The notes beneath the pieces are model-generated. The model worked only from the letters and a program-made list of their open reading frames with translations, had not been told where the DNA came from and ran no database searches. The position numbers and the translations under genes were made by a program. From the NCBI RefSeq assembly GCF_018863235.1, contig NZ_JAHKRS010000004.1:62001-126000 (forward strand): 64,000 nucleotides of DNA. The letters run 5' to 3'. Positions 17,300 to 26,900 of the stretch are shown here, in pieces (positions within the stretch are counted from its first letter, which is position 1; each line of letters starts with the position of its first letter). The DNA is from Pseudomaricurvus albidus. Lineage in GTDB: Bacteria; Pseudomonadota; Gammaproteobacteria; Pseudomonadales; Cellvibrionaceae.

Positions 17300-18439
17300 A
17301 TGAGCTTTGATAAACAACTATTACGTCAAATTATTGAAGGGGCTCTGTTGGCGGCTGGCCAACCCTTAACCCGTGAAAAGCTCTTGTCCTTGTTTGATAC
17401 CGTCGATGAGGAAGCCGAGACAGCAACGGAAGCGCCATCCAAGGACGACATTCAAGCGGCTTTGGAAGAAATACAGGCCGAATGTGGTGGCCGTGGTTTT
17501 GAGTTGGTCGAAGTGGGAAGCGGTTGGCGTTTTCAGGTGCGCAAGGAAACGGCACCCTGGGTGAACCGTTTGTGGGATGAGAAACCGCAAAAGTATTCGC
17601 GGGCACTGCTGGAAACCCTGGCATTGATTGCCTATCGCCAACCCATTACCCGTGGTGATATTGAAGAAATTCGTGGCGTGGCTGTGAGCTCGCACATCAT
17701 TAAAACACTGACTGAGCGTGAGTGGATTAAGGTGGTAGGGCATAGGGATGTACCTGGTCGTCCTTCTCTGTACGCTACGACCAAAGGCTTCCTGGACTAT
17801 TTCAGCTTGAGAAGCCTCGAAGAGTTGCCGTCATTGGGCGAGATTCAGGATATTGAAAGCCTCAATAATGAGCTGGATCTGCAATTGGAAAACGCCGTCG
17901 CTGAAGCGCAAGGCGAAGCGGGTGCAGCTGAGGGTGATTCTCAAGCGCAAAGCGAACCGTCAGAGGCTCAAGACGCTGAGATATCAGAGCAAGCCGACGA
18001 GTCCGTGGCTGCGAGTGATGATGCCTCTGACGAGGTGTCGGAAGACGGTTCTGAAAATGTTGCTGAAGACAGCACCCAGCAAGCTTCAGAAATCATTGCT
18101 GAGGATGATGGCTTAGTAGCAGAAGAGCCTGCCTATGAAGAAGATGGGCTCGATGACGCGGAATTGGCCGAGCCGCACGTGGGCGAGAACGCTCCCTTAT
18201 CGGATGATGAGGACGAGCGCACCCCTTATGAAAAACTGATGGATGGTGATGTGCCAACTGTCGAACCAGAAGCCTCTGACGATGATGACGTCCAGGCTTC
18301 GGCTGATATTCAACGCGACGTTTCAAGTAATCGTGACGACGTTGCAAATGATAGTACTGTAGAAGAACCCCCTAAAGAAGGGCGCGATAGTTTGTTCGCG
18401 CCCAGTACCGCAGCTTCGGTCTTTGATGAAACCGACTGA
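17300..18439 (+). CDS. scpB: Segregation and condensation protein B
   Basis: ScpB dimers bind the ScpA kleisin. The core (about 1-195) has two winged helices, with [40 protein letters not shown] and [15 protein letters not shown]. The remaining 180 residues are very acidic and Ser/Ala-rich, with no predicted fold. They end in a short hydrophobic stretch, [12 protein letters not shown]. The family usually ends soon after the core. The gene follows scpA by about 100 bases and precedes rluB. Confidence 0.92.
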   Translation: MSFDKQLLRQIIEGALLAAGQPLTREKLLSLFDTVDEEAETATEAPSKDDIQAALEEIQAECGGRGFELVEVGSGWRFQVRKETAPWVNRLWDEKPQKYSRALLETLALIAYRQPITRGDIEEIRGVAVSSHIIKTLTEREWIKVVGHRDVPGRPSLYATTKGFLDYFSLRSLEELPSLGEIQDIESLNNELDLQLENAVAEAQGEAGAAEGDSQAQSEPSEAQDAEISEQADESVAASDDASDEVSEDGSENVAEDSTQQASEIIAEDDGLVAEEPAYEEDGLDDAELAEPHVGENAPLSDDEDERTPYEKLMDGDVPTVEPEASDDDDVQASADIQRDVSSNRDDVANDSTVEEPPKEGRDSLFAPSTAASVFDETD

Positions 18440-18491
18440 GTGGACAATACTCATCGGATGGATAGGTTGACCGGGCTGACATAAGAGATAT

Positions 18492-19328
18492 ATGGAAAAC
18501 GACGAAAAGTTACAAAAAGTATTGGCGCGTGAAGGTGTTGGCTCACGTCGCGAAATGGAGCGGTTTATAGCCGCTGGCCGTGTTGAAGTGAATGGTAAGG
18601 TTGCCCAGCTGGGTGATCGTATTACCGTGAAAGATCGGGTAGTGGTCGATGGCCGCCGAATTAAGCTGACGCCTCCACAGAATAACCCGCTTCGGGTGCT
18701 GTTGTATAACAAGCCGGAAGGGGAAATCTGTTCCCGTTCCGACCCCGAAGGCCGTAAAACCGTCTATGACCGTTTGCCTGAAATCAAGAATGAACGTTGG
18801 ATTTCCGTTGGTCGTCTGGATTTCAATACCAGTGGATTGTTGCTGTTTACCAATGATGGCGAGTTGGCCAATAAGCTGATGCACCCGTCGTCCATGATCG
18901 ACCGTGAGTACCTTGTGCGTATTCAGGGAGATGTGGATGACGATATGAAGAAGCGTCTCAAAGAGGGCGTGCTTCTGGAAGATGGCAAAGCCCGGTTTAC
19001 CGATATTGTTGATGGTTCAGGCGATGGCAGCAATGCCTGGTTTTACTGTGTTGTCATGGAGGGACGCAATCGTGAGGTGCGTCGTCTGTGGGAATCCCAG
19101 GGGGTTAAAGTCAGCCGCCTGAAGCGAGTGCGTTACGGGAATATTTTCATTCCCTCACACGTGCGTGTGGGGCAGTGGATTGAGCTGAACTACCGTGAAG
19201 TGAAGGAGTTGTGCCTGACTGCGGGTGTTGAGCCACCCAAGCCAAGTCCGACCTCCCGTCAAAAAGATCAGGAGCGTGAACGTCAGGTTCAGCGTCTTCG
19301 GGCTAAAGGTCCGCGTCGCAAAAAGTAA
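18492..19328 (+). CDS. rluB: 23S rRNA pseudouridine synthase RluB
   Basis: RluB makes pseudouridine 2605 of 23S rRNA. The 278-residue product has an N-terminal S4 RNA-binding domain (about 5-50, KVLAREGVGSRREMERFIAAG). A RsuA-family catalytic domain follows, with Asp110 in SVGRLDFNTSGLLLFTNDG and the NREVRRLWES motif. The Lys/Arg-rich tail is typical. It is the last gene of the scpAB block and is followed by a strong terminator. Confidence 0.93.
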   Translation: MENDEKLQKVLAREGVGSRREMERFIAAGRVEVNGKVAQLGDRITVKDRVVVDGRRIKLTPPQNNPLRVLLYNKPEGEICSRSDPEGRKTVYDRLPEIKNERWISVGRLDFNTSGLLLFTNDGELANKLMHPSSMIDREYLVRIQGDVDDDMKKRLKEGVLLEDGKARFTDIVDGSGDGSNAWFYCVVMEGRNREVRRLWESQGVKVSRLKRVRYGNIFIPSHVRVGQWIELNYREVKELCLTAGVEPPKPSPTSRQKDQERERQVQRLRAKGPRRKK

Positions 19329-19353
19329 GTTTGGGTTTATTTCCCCCGTAATC

Positions 19354-19382
19354 AAAAAAGCGGCTTAAGGCCGCTTTTTTTG
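19354..19382 (+). terminator. Rho-independent terminator of rluB
   Basis: AAAAAAGCGGC and GCCGCTTTTTTT form a perfect stem with A and T tracts, 25 bases after the rluB stop. The symmetry would also let it serve the converging HPP-family gene. Confidence 0.9.
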
Positions 19383-19417
19383 TGGATTTGTCTTTCAGAA
19401 GCTATGTCTTTCAGAAA

Positions 19418-20389
19418 TTAGTCATCCAACTGCTTAATCCAGCGTCCATTTTGTTGACGCACTTCAAATCGAGCCCATTGCCGAAACTCCTCGCGTTGGC
19501 AAATGCCGGTTTCATAGTCGCCGTCGCCTTCAATGACTTTGTAGATCACCTTGTCTTTGGCTCCCTCTTTGTTATTGGCAGCGTCTACCACCTGGCGAAT
19601 GCTCCATAAGGCACCCAGCTTGCCATTGCTGTAATAGCGGCCGGCGATGATGTGCTCAGGGTGGTCAATCTTCTGATCAGCGTGCTGTTTTGCCAGCTCA
19701 AGCAGGCTCGTCAGGCTTTCTGTGGTGATATCAAAAAAGGAGTCCAGCTCGTGCATGGCAGCGGCAAAGTCTTCCTGTGTCAGTTCAACTTCACGGTCTG
19801 AGGGCTTTGATACTGGCGGGGTGATGTACTGACGTGCCCAATGCTCCGGATAGCGACGCCAGGGGAAAAACAGGTTGAACAGCACCGCAATAAACAACAG
19901 GGCTATGACATTCATCATGACCGGATACAATACGTACTCGTAGCCAAGAGCATGAACGCTGCTGCCACCAATCACTGCGCTGAGAGCTGTTGCGCCACCG
20001 GGTGGATGTATACAGCGCAGGTAATACATGGCGCCCACGGCGAGACCGACAGCCGCACCGGCTGCAATAAACCCCTCAGGTAGCAGCTTCTGACAGGTCA
20101 CACCAATAATGGCGGAGATAAACTGACCACCAAAGACAGCCCAGGGTTGTGACAGGGCTCCGTGAGGCACGGCAAACAGCAGTACAGCACTGGCTCCCAT
20201 GGAAGCCACGATCAGTATGCCGGCATGATCGGTAATCAGTCCTGAATCGGCTTGAGCCGTAAGCCAGTAAACCGCAGCAATACTGAGAAGGGCACCGGTG
20301 GTTGCCAGTAATTTTTCCCGATGGCTAGTGGTGTTATGACCAATGCCCAACAGCTTTCTCAGTTCGTGATACCAACGCTGATGTTTCAT
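19418..20389 (-). CDS. HPP-family membrane protein with soluble C-terminal domain
   Basis: The 323-residue product has four to five membrane helices in residues 25-185. They include the family signature CIHPPGGATALSAV and the upstream MGASAVLLFAVP. A soluble region of about 135 residues follows. HPP proteins are linked to nitrite transport in plastids and cyanobacteria, but most bacterial members are unstudied. The tail (ELTQEDFAAAMHELDSFFD onward) is not a CBS pair, the fusion seen in some relatives, and I do not recognise it. Confidence 0.8.
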   Translation of the reverse strand: MKHQRWYHELRKLLGIGHNTTSHREKLLATTGALLSIAAVYWLTAQADSGLITDHAGILIVASMGASAVLLFAVPHGALSQPWAVFGGQFISAIIGVTCQKLLPEGFIAAGAAVGLAVGAMYYLRCIHPPGGATALSAVIGGSSVHALGYEYVLYPVMMNVIALLFIAVLFNLFFPWRRYPEHWARQYITPPVSKPSDREVELTQEDFAAAMHELDSFFDITTESLTSLLELAKQHADQKIDHPEHIIAGRYYSNGKLGALWSIRQVVDAANNKEGAKDKVIYKVIEGDGDYETGICQREEFRQWARFEVRQQNGRWIKQLDD

Positions 20390-20481
20390 AAATGTACCGG
20401 AATAAACGCTTTGCCGCTGTGATGGTTTTGATGGCCAGGCTTTTGTGTCATTGTTGGTCGTCTCTGCGGAAGCCTTTCAAC

Positions 20482-20506
20482 AAAAACGGGCGCTGTTAGC
20501 GCCCGT
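20482..20506 (-). terminator. Rho-independent terminator of the YebC-family gene
   Basis: On the minus strand, ACGGGCGCT and AGCGCCCGT form a stem followed by UUUUUG, about 45 bases past the stop. Confidence 0.85.
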
Positions 20507-20551
20507 TCTGTGCATACGTGTTTCAGTTGAAAACTGAAGGCATGACAGCCA

Positions 20552-21268
20552 TTAGAGTTCGGCGTTATGGTACACGCGCTGTACATCGTCTACGTCATTG
20601 AGCATGTCGAGGAATTTCTCGAACATCTCTACATCATCGCCTTCAACCGGGGTGGTGGTTTGAGGAATGAACTGAATCTCTGCCACTTCAAAATCAATTT
20701 CGCCGAAGGCATTATTCAGTGCCTGCTTGGCTTTGAAAAATTCTGTGTGTGGAGCAAAGATGGTGATCATGCCGTCTTCACATTCGATGTCGGTCACGTC
20801 CACATCGTCCATCATCAAGGCTTCCAGTACCGCCTCTTCATCTTCACCGGCATAAGCGAAAATGGCTGAATGATCGAACATGTGGCTTACGGAGCCCTGA
20901 GTGCCGATTTTGCACTTGGTTTTGGTAAAACACTGACGAACGTCACCAAAGGTGCGGTTGGGGTTATCGGTAAGGCATTCGACAATCACCATGCAGTTAC
21001 CGGGACCGAAACCCTCATAGCGAGCAATATCGAAATCTTCACCGCCACCACCTTTGGCCTTATCAATTGCTTTATCAATAACGTGCGCAGGGACCTGGTC
21101 TTTTTTGGCCCGGTCAATTAAGCCGCGCAATGCCAGGTTGCCATCGGGATCAATACCGCCTTTCTTGGCACAAACGTAAATTTCACGTCCGTATTTGCTA
21201 TAAACCTTGGATTTTTGGTCGGCCGTTTTGGCCATGGATTCTTTGCGGTTTTGATAGGCTCTGCCCAT
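20552..21268 (-). CDS. YebC/PmpR-family protein (YeeN-like subtype)
   Basis: The 238-residue product has the YebC fold with [41 protein letters not shown] and GSVSHMF. YebC-family proteins help ribosomes through difficult peptide sequences or act as transcriptional regulators. The start [20 protein letters not shown] differs from canonical YebC (MAGHSKWANIKHRK). It matches the second, YeeN-like subfamily of gammaproteobacteria. Lack of a neighbouring ruvC supports that view. It is a single-gene unit with its own terminator. Confidence 0.87.
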   Translation of the reverse strand: MGRAYQNRKESMAKTADQKSKVYSKYGREIYVCAKKGGIDPDGNLALRGLIDRAKKDQVPAHVIDKAIDKAKGGGGEDFDIARYEGFGPGNCMVIVECLTDNPNRTFGDVRQCFTKTKCKIGTQGSVSHMFDHSAIFAYAGEDEEAVLEALMMDDVDVTDIECEDGMITIFAPHTEFFKAKQALNNAFGEIDFEVAEIQFIPQTTTPVEGDDVEMFEKFLDMLNDVDDVQRVYHNAEL

Positions 21269-21360
21269 GGTTTGATCCCGATCTGAATATGAATTTTTGA
21301 ACAGCGGCGGATTTTACCGTTTCGCAGCAAATGATGGAAGTTCTCAGGCTTTCGGAGCCT

Positions 21361-22377
21361 TTAATTAGCAGAGCGTTCTTTGAAGATCATTCCGAGTAAG
21401 TGTTTGAAAGCTGAGCCACTGTCGTCTCGCTGGGTGTAGTAATCGACATAATCATGGTGTTGGGCGTCCGGTGTTAACTGGATTCCCCAGAGCGGGTCGA
21501 TGTGTTGCGGCAGCATTGAGTAGCGGATGTCTACGACCTGCAAGGGGTTGTCCTTGTCGAGAGCAATGTAGCCATCAGAAAACCAGCGAAAACGCTCAAT
21601 ATCCCGGGCTTGTTGCGAATCCGGGGATAGCCAGGGCAGGTCACGGTTGAGATCAAGCCTGGCAATGCTGTCGCCGGGCCAGATGGAGGGGGAGGTGAGT
21701 CCCGGATTGACCGCATCCACATAGAACCGGTCTTCTGTTTCGTAGACAGTCTTCCAGACGATCAGGTTGGCAAAGCTGGGTTTGGCTTCGAGCCTTATGG
21801 GGGTATGACCCCGCTCGCTGGCCAGCTGTTGACCAAGGTCCAGAGCGCGTTCGTGCTGAATGAATCCGAAGCTGAGGTACAAGGTGCCCCATAAAACCCC
21901 ACCGTATGCGTAGGATTTGAGCTTGAGTCTGGCAGCGCAAACTGTAAGGGTCAGCATAGGCAGTGTAATTAACGGGTCTATGACAGAGATGGTATCCCAG
22001 GCAAACCTTTCTTGACTGAGCGGCCAGAGGAGTTGGGTGCCATAGCTGGTGCAAGAGTCCAACAAGCCATGGGTGGCATAGCCCAGCCAGCTCCAGATAA
22101 GGATCTGCTGAAATGACAGATTCCAGCGTCGCCCAATCAATGGATAAAACACCAGGGCGCAAATCAGTCCACCAAAGGGAATAAATAACAGCGAGTGGGT
22201 AAAGTGCCGGTGGTATTCCAGCGCTAGCAGAGGATCTCCCTCGGAGCGGATCAGAACATCCAGGTCCGGAGCCATGCCGGCCAGGGCGCCAATCGTGGCA
22301 GCTTTGGCCAGGTCTTTTGGTTTGCTTTTGAGTTGGGCGACGATACCGCCCAGTACGCCTTGTGTGATCGGATCCAT
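21361..22377 (-). CDS. YdjM/DUF457-family membrane-bound metal-dependent hydrolase-like protein
   Basis: The 338-residue product has several membrane helices in its first 190 residues. They carry conserved acidic and histidine motifs: MAPDLD near 35-40, YHRHFTHSLLFIPFGG at 55-70 and GYATHGLLDSCTSYGTQLLWP near 98-118. These define the YdjM/LexA-regulated membrane hydrolase family. The C-terminal 150 residues are a soluble, beta-rich domain. Enzymatic activity is predicted from metal ligands only. Confidence 0.83.
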   Translation of the reverse strand: MDPITQGVLGGIVAQLKSKPKDLAKAATIGALAGMAPDLDVLIRSEGDPLLALEYHRHFTHSLLFIPFGGLICALVFYPLIGRRWNLSFQQILIWSWLGYATHGLLDSCTSYGTQLLWPLSQERFAWDTISVIDPLITLPMLTLTVCAARLKLKSYAYGGVLWGTLYLSFGFIQHERALDLGQQLASERGHTPIRLEAKPSFANLIVWKTVYETEDRFYVDAVNPGLTSPSIWPGDSIARLDLNRDLPWLSPDSQQARDIERFRWFSDGYIALDKDNPLQVVDIRYSMLPQHIDPLWGIQLTPDAQHHDYVDYYTQRDDSGSAFKHLLGMIFKERSAN

Positions 22378-22469
22378 AGTTGGTTGCAGCTTGCTTTATT
22401 GGTGGGTCAATCTGTAATGGCTTTGTACCGTTTATGTCCAGTAAGGTCTATGCACAGTACGATATATGC

Positions 22470-23306
22470 TCAATACAACAGCAGCGGGTGCTCAAGTGGA
22501 CCTTCTGCCAGTGCTGAAACGTCCAGAGTATCATCTTCAGGATAGAGTGTGCTGATGGTCAGCTTGGGTTCTGAAAGATAGGCCGCAGGGCCTAAGGCTC
22601 CGACAATCTGGCTGACGCTGTAAAAACGGCGCAGAGCACCCTGATAATCAGCCTGAACCCGAAAACTGGCCATTGGCTCCAGCCGGGAAGCCCGTTGCGC
22701 CCAATCGCTAGGCACATTCGGATTGTTGAGCAGCTGATCCAGCGCTGCGAGTTTGTCCGGTGATTCGTTAAACATTGCGTCCTGTTTGAGGGACATTACG
22801 ATCATGGACAGAGTGTCTTCCCAGCCACTCAGGATCGTACCGGCTCCCTGACGACTGAACAGAAAATCAAAGTGGTTGGTGACCTTGTCCAGTTGGGCGG
22901 CGGGAATCGTGGCGCTATAAAACCCCACCCAGGCGCGATTCACCATCAGGATAGTGCCAGCACTGTCCATCAGCGTTGTCGGGTAAGGATCCATGGCGCG
23001 TAAAGTAAGCAGCATGGCTTTTCTCAGCCATTTGAACTCTGGGGCGTGAAAATCTATTCGCTGCTGTTGCGGGCTGTAACCGGCGGCGATGCGCAGGTGG
23101 TTGCGATCCCTATCCCCCATCTGCATAGCTTCTGCAATATCCTCAATCATAGCTTCACTGGGGCGGCTACTGCCGTTTTCCAGGCGACTGATGTGGCGGG
23201 GAGAGCTGTTGAGGCGGTGGCTCAATTCCTCTTGACTGAATTTGTGGACACCTCTCCAGAAACGGAGAAAGCGCCCGAAGGTCGGGTCAATGGAATTCTC
23301 TGCCAT
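22470..23306 (-). CDS. XRE-family regulator with MmyB-like ligand-binding domain
   Basis: The 278-residue product has an N-terminal helix-turn-helix (about 10-65, LRFWRGVHKFSQEELSHRLN). A PAS-like MmyB domain follows, with YPTTLMDSAGTILMVNRAW and VNHFDFLF-type segments. Such regulators bind fatty-acid-like ligands in some actinobacteria. It is divergent from the acyl-CoA dehydrogenase operon across about 210 bp, so regulation of that operon is the natural inference. Confidence 0.82.
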   Translation of the reverse strand: MAENSIDPTFGRFLRFWRGVHKFSQEELSHRLNSSPRHISRLENGSSRPSEAMIEDIAEAMQMGDRDRNHLRIAAGYSPQQQRIDFHAPEFKWLRKAMLLTLRAMDPYPTTLMDSAGTILMVNRAWVGFYSATIPAAQLDKVTNHFDFLFSRQGAGTILSGWEDTLSMIVMSLKQDAMFNESPDKLAALDQLLNNPNVPSDWAQRASRLEPMASFRVQADYQGALRRFYSVSQIVGALGPAAYLSEPKLTISTLYPEDDTLDVSALAEGPLEHPLLLY

Positions 23307-23433
23307 ACTGCCATTCTCTTTATTAAATGTTCTATTGTCAGATGAGTGCCCGGGTTGAGGAGGCGTGCGCCATCATAACAGGTTCGGAGATACTCATCGC
23401 AGCAAGGCCCAGTATTGTATAAGGGTTTAACCT

Positions 23434-23446
23434 GACATGCCATGTC
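23434..23446. promoter_or_regulatory. Candidate operator palindrome
   Basis: GACATG-C-CATGTC is a perfect 13-bp inverted repeat. It lies in the divergent gap between the XRE regulator and the acyl-CoA dehydrogenase gene, 70 bases before the latter's start. Position and symmetry suggest an operator. I found no second copy nearby. Confidence 0.4.
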
Positions 23447-23515
23447 GTGGTGGCTCTATGGACGGGGGGGCACAATGCTGTTCATAACCGAAATACAAAG
23501 AGAGAGGTAATCTTC

Positions 23516-25321
23516 GTGGCAGCTCCTATTCTGAATACCCGCGACCTGGAATTTATGCTCTATGAACTGTTTGATGCAGAAGGCATGACTCAGCGTCCAC
23601 GCTATGCAGATCACAGTCGTGAGACATTCACCGCCGCCATGGATACATCCCGTGCTGTGGCTGAAAAGTATATGTTGCCAATTCGTCAGAAAGTCGATAC
23701 CAACGAACCTACCTTTGATGGCAAGAATGTACATATGCTTCCGGAAATCAAAACAGCCGTACAGGCTGTAATTGATTCCGGTTTGTCTTCTATGACTGCT
23801 GATTACGAGCTGGGCGGTATGCAAATGCCACTCATCGCCGCCAATGCGACAGGTGCTTATCTGTCTGCGGCTGGCAGCACCATGATGGGTTATACCGGGC
23901 TGACCAATGCCAACTGTAACCTGATTGAAGCTCACGGTACTCAGGCGCAGATCGACAAGTGGGTTGCTCCCATGCGCGAAGGGCGCTTTGCAGGTACCAT
24001 GGCCATGACTGAACCCGGCGCCGGTTCAGGTCTTGCAGACTTAACCACCAGCGCCGTGCCACAGGAGGATGGTACTTACCGTGTCAGTGGTAACAAGATA
24101 TTCATCTCCGGCGGCGATCACGAGCTCAACGAAAACATCGTTCATCTGGTGCTGGCTCGGGTGAAGGGCGCGCCGAAAGGTGTTAAAGGTATTTCTCTGT
24201 TCATTGTGCCCAAGTTTCTGGTTAACGAAGACGGATCTCTGGGTGAGCGTAACGACGTTTGGCTGGCAGGTCTGTTCCATAAAATGGGCGGTCGAGGCCA
24301 AACTTCCTGTGCCTTGAGTTTTGGTGAGAAAGAGGGCGCAGTAGCGTATCTGGTCGGTGAAGAAAATCAGGGCCTGCGTTACATGTTCCACATGATGAAC
24401 GAAGCTCGAATAATGGTCGGTACTGCAGCAGCGGTAACTGCATTAACCGGTTACCAGTATTCACTGGATTATGCGAAAGAGCGTCCACAGGGTCGTTTGG
24501 CTTCCTGTAAGGATCCGCACTCTGCCCCCGTCAACATCATTAAACACCCCGATGTTCGTCGTATGCTGCTGGCGCAAAAAGCCTATTCAGAAGGAGCCTA
24601 CGCTCTGTGTCTGCTGGGTGCTCAGCTTGCCGATGATGAGCGCACAGCGCCAACTGAAGAAGAGCGCAAGCAAGCACATTTGTTGCTTGATTTTCTCACG
24701 CCAATTATTAAATCCTGGCCTTCTGAGTACGGCCCGCGTGCCAACAGCCTGGCGATTCAGGTGATGGGTGGTCACGGTTATATCAACGAACATCCCGTAG
24801 AGATGTTCTACCGCGATAACCGCCTCAATCCGATTCATGAAGGTACCTACGGGGTTCAGTCTCTCGATTTATTGGCGCGCAAGGTACCAATGGGTGGCAT
24901 GGCTGGTTATCAGGCCTGTCTCGCTGAAATGGAGAAAACCATTAATGAAGCCTCTACAGATGCTGCCGTTGCCGGTTTTGCCAAAGAGCTGACAGAGGCG
25001 ATTCAAACACTGAAAAGCACAACTGAAGTACTGTTGGGCGCCATGGCTGAGAAAAACATCGATCTGGCATTGGCAAACTCTGTGAAGTATCTGGAGCTGT
25101 TTGGTAATGTGGTTGTTGCCTGGATCTGGTTGAAGCAGGGTATTGTTGCCAGTAAAGCTCTGGCCGGAAACCCACATGAAGATGATCAGAAGTTTTATAA
25201 GGGTAAATTACAGGCTCTTAAATATTTCTATCGTTTTGAACTGCCTGAAATTAATGTCTGGTCGAAGATTCTTTGTGATCTGGACGACACTACTTATGAA
25301 ATGCAGGAAGAGTGGTTTTAA
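23516..25321 (+). CDS. Acyl-CoA dehydrogenase, long (FadE5-like, with extra C-terminal domain)
   Basis: The 601-residue flavoenzyme oxidises acyl-CoA to trans-2-enoyl-CoA. The domains run N-terminal (about 10-150), middle beta (TMAMTEPGAGSGLADLTTSA near 162-181), C-terminal helical, then the extra Acyl-CoA_dh_C domain of the about 600-residue class. The likely catalytic base is Glu442 in NPIHEGTYG. The GTG at 23516 preceded by GAGAGG is preferred over an in-frame start 69 bases upstream. That longer reading adds 23 residues with no family resemblance. It heads an operon with MaoC, SDR and thiolase genes. Confidence 0.92.
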   Translation: MAAPILNTRDLEFMLYELFDAEGMTQRPRYADHSRETFTAAMDTSRAVAEKYMLPIRQKVDTNEPTFDGKNVHMLPEIKTAVQAVIDSGLSSMTADYELGGMQMPLIAANATGAYLSAAGSTMMGYTGLTNANCNLIEAHGTQAQIDKWVAPMREGRFAGTMAMTEPGAGSGLADLTTSAVPQEDGTYRVSGNKIFISGGDHELNENIVHLVLARVKGAPKGVKGISLFIVPKFLVNEDGSLGERNDVWLAGLFHKMGGRGQTSCALSFGEKEGAVAYLVGEENQGLRYMFHMMNEARIMVGTAAAVTALTGYQYSLDYAKERPQGRLASCKDPHSAPVNIIKHPDVRRMLLAQKAYSEGAYALCLLGAQLADDERTAPTEEERKQAHLLLDFLTPIIKSWPSEYGPRANSLAIQVMGGHGYINEHPVEMFYRDNRLNPIHEGTYGVQSLDLLARKVPMGGMAGYQACLAEMEKTINEASTDAAVAGFAKELTEAIQTLKSTTEVLLGAMAEKNIDLALANSVKYLELFGNVVVAWIWLKQGIVASKALAGNPHEDDQKFYKGKLQALKYFYRFELPEINVWSKILCDLDDTTYEMQEEWF

Positions 25322-25374
25322 GCTTTTGGCACGGTTTTGATTTTTTAACCCACAACAATAAGTGAGAGAGTATT

Positions 25375-25830
25375 ATGCTGATCAAGAAAGATGAAATTGA
25401 GCAATACATTGGCCGTGAGTCTGAACCAACGGAATGGTTTACCGTTACTCAGGATCAGATTGACCAGTTTGCTGACTGTACTCATGATCATCAATTTATC
25501 CATGTAGATCCGGAAAAAGCCAAGGAAACCCCTTTTGGCTCTACTATTGCTCATGGCTTTTTGTCTCTGTCCATGTTGTCTCATTTCTCTGAAGAGTTTG
25601 GTATGGCCATTGAGGGTGTCTACATGGGGATTAACTACGGCTTCGATTCCGTACGTTTCCTCTCTCCGGTAAAAGTGAATAGCCGTATTCGTGCACGGGC
25701 TAAGAATCTGGAGATTGTCGAAAAGAATCCTGGTCAGTTTGTTACCAAGACTGAAGTGACCATTGAAATCGAAGGTGTGGAAAAGCCTGCACTTAAAGCG
25801 GTGTGGATTGGCATGCAAATGGTGGCTTAA
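25375..25830 (+). CDS. MaoC-family (R)-specific enoyl-CoA hydratase, NodN-like
   Basis: The 151-residue hot-dog protein carries the hydratase-2 region FADCTHDHQFIHVDPEKAKE. Asp38 and His43 have the spacing of the catalytic Asp/His pair of PhaJ-type hydratases. The usual Asn-Pro between them is changed to Gln-Phe, as in NodN-like members. IAHGFLSLSML follows. MaoC hydratases give (R)-3-hydroxyacyl-CoA, which fits the downstream SDR. It lies 53 bases after the acyl-CoA dehydrogenase gene. Confidence 0.88.
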   Translation: MLIKKDEIEQYIGRESEPTEWFTVTQDQIDQFADCTHDHQFIHVDPEKAKETPFGSTIAHGFLSLSMLSHFSEEFGMAIEGVYMGINYGFDSVRFLSPVKVNSRIRARAKNLEIVEKNPGQFVTKTEVTIEIEGVEKPALKAVWIGMQMVA

Positions 25831-25875
25831 GCTACCTCTATCCAGATCTGAATTTGTTAAAGAAGGAAGTAAATT

Positions 25876-26793
25876 ATGTCTGTTAGCTTTGAAGGTCGCG
25901 TTGCGATTGTTACTGGTGCCGGTAATGGCTTGGGGCGTTCACACGCGCTGGAATTAGCTCGTCGTGGTGCCAAGGTTGTCGTTAACGATCTGGGTGGAGC
26001 CCGTGATGGAAGCGGTAATTCCTCCGATGCCGCTAAAGAAGTTGTTGCTCTGATTGAAGAGATGGGTGGCGAAGCTCTGGCTCACGGTGCCAACGTTGCT
26101 AATTTCAGTGAAGTGCAAGACATGGTTAAGCAAACCATGGATAAGTGGGGGCGCGTTGATATCCTGATTAACAACGCCGGCATCCTGCGTGATAAAAGCT
26201 TCGCCAAAATGGAAATTGCTGATTTCCAATTGGTGATGGATGTCCACGTTATGGGCAGTGTGAACTGTACCAAAGCAGTATGGGACATTATGCGCGAGCA
26301 AAATTACGGTCGCATTGTTATGACCACATCGTCTTCCGGCATGTACGGTAATTTCGGTCAAACCAACTACGGTGCCGCCAAAATGGCGGTGCTGGGTTTC
26401 ATGAATACCCTGGTTCTGGAGGGGGCCAAGTACGACATCCGTGTTAATGCTCTGGCTCCTACAGCGGCAACCCGCATGACTGAAGATCTGATGCCCCCAG
26501 AAATTTTGGCAATGTTGCAGCCTGAAGCTGTGACTGCCGGTGCCTTGACCCTGGTGCATGAAGATGCGCCAAACCGTTTCATTCTGTGTGCTGGTGCCGG
26601 GGGTTACGCTTCAACCCGTTTGTTCGAAACTGACGGTGTGTTTATTCCAAAAGAAGAGCAGAGCCCTGAAGCTGTTCTCGCTAAGTGGGATGGTGTGAGC
26701 GACACCTCCAAGCAAAGCGAGCTAGAGTCCGGGTCGAAGCAGACTGAAAAATTCCTGACCAAGGCCATGCAGTACGTTCAGTCCCAGAAATAA
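25876..26793 (+). CDS. SDR-family (R)-3-hydroxyacyl-CoA dehydrogenase, MFE-2/HSD17B4-like
   Basis: The 305-residue Rossmann protein has TGAGNGLG at 13-20, the active-site set Ser152, Tyr165, Lys169 (NYGAAK) and NNAG at 99-102. The stretch VVNDLGGARDGSGNSSDAA is typical of the dehydrogenase domain of peroxisomal multifunctional enzyme 2, which uses (R)-3-hydroxyacyl-CoA. The tail of about 60 residues beyond the core also matches that group. With MaoC just upstream, an R-specific oxidation step is the best reading. Confidence 0.88.
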   Translation: MSVSFEGRVAIVTGAGNGLGRSHALELARRGAKVVVNDLGGARDGSGNSSDAAKEVVALIEEMGGEALAHGANVANFSEVQDMVKQTMDKWGRVDILINNAGILRDKSFAKMEIADFQLVMDVHVMGSVNCTKAVWDIMREQNYGRIVMTTSSSGMYGNFGQTNYGAAKMAVLGFMNTLVLEGAKYDIRVNALAPTAATRMTEDLMPPEILAMLQPEAVTAGALTLVHEDAPNRFILCAGAGGYASTRLFETDGVFIPKEEQSPEAVLAKWDGVSDTSKQSELESGSKQTEKFLTKAMQYVQSQK

Positions 26794-26900
26794 ATTTATG
26801 GTGCACATCGGCTGGCTGATTTCTCTGGCCAGCTTGATGGGCATTAATCGCATCTATAGAAGCTTATAGATACTTCCAGAGAGAAATTAAGGATTTCGAT

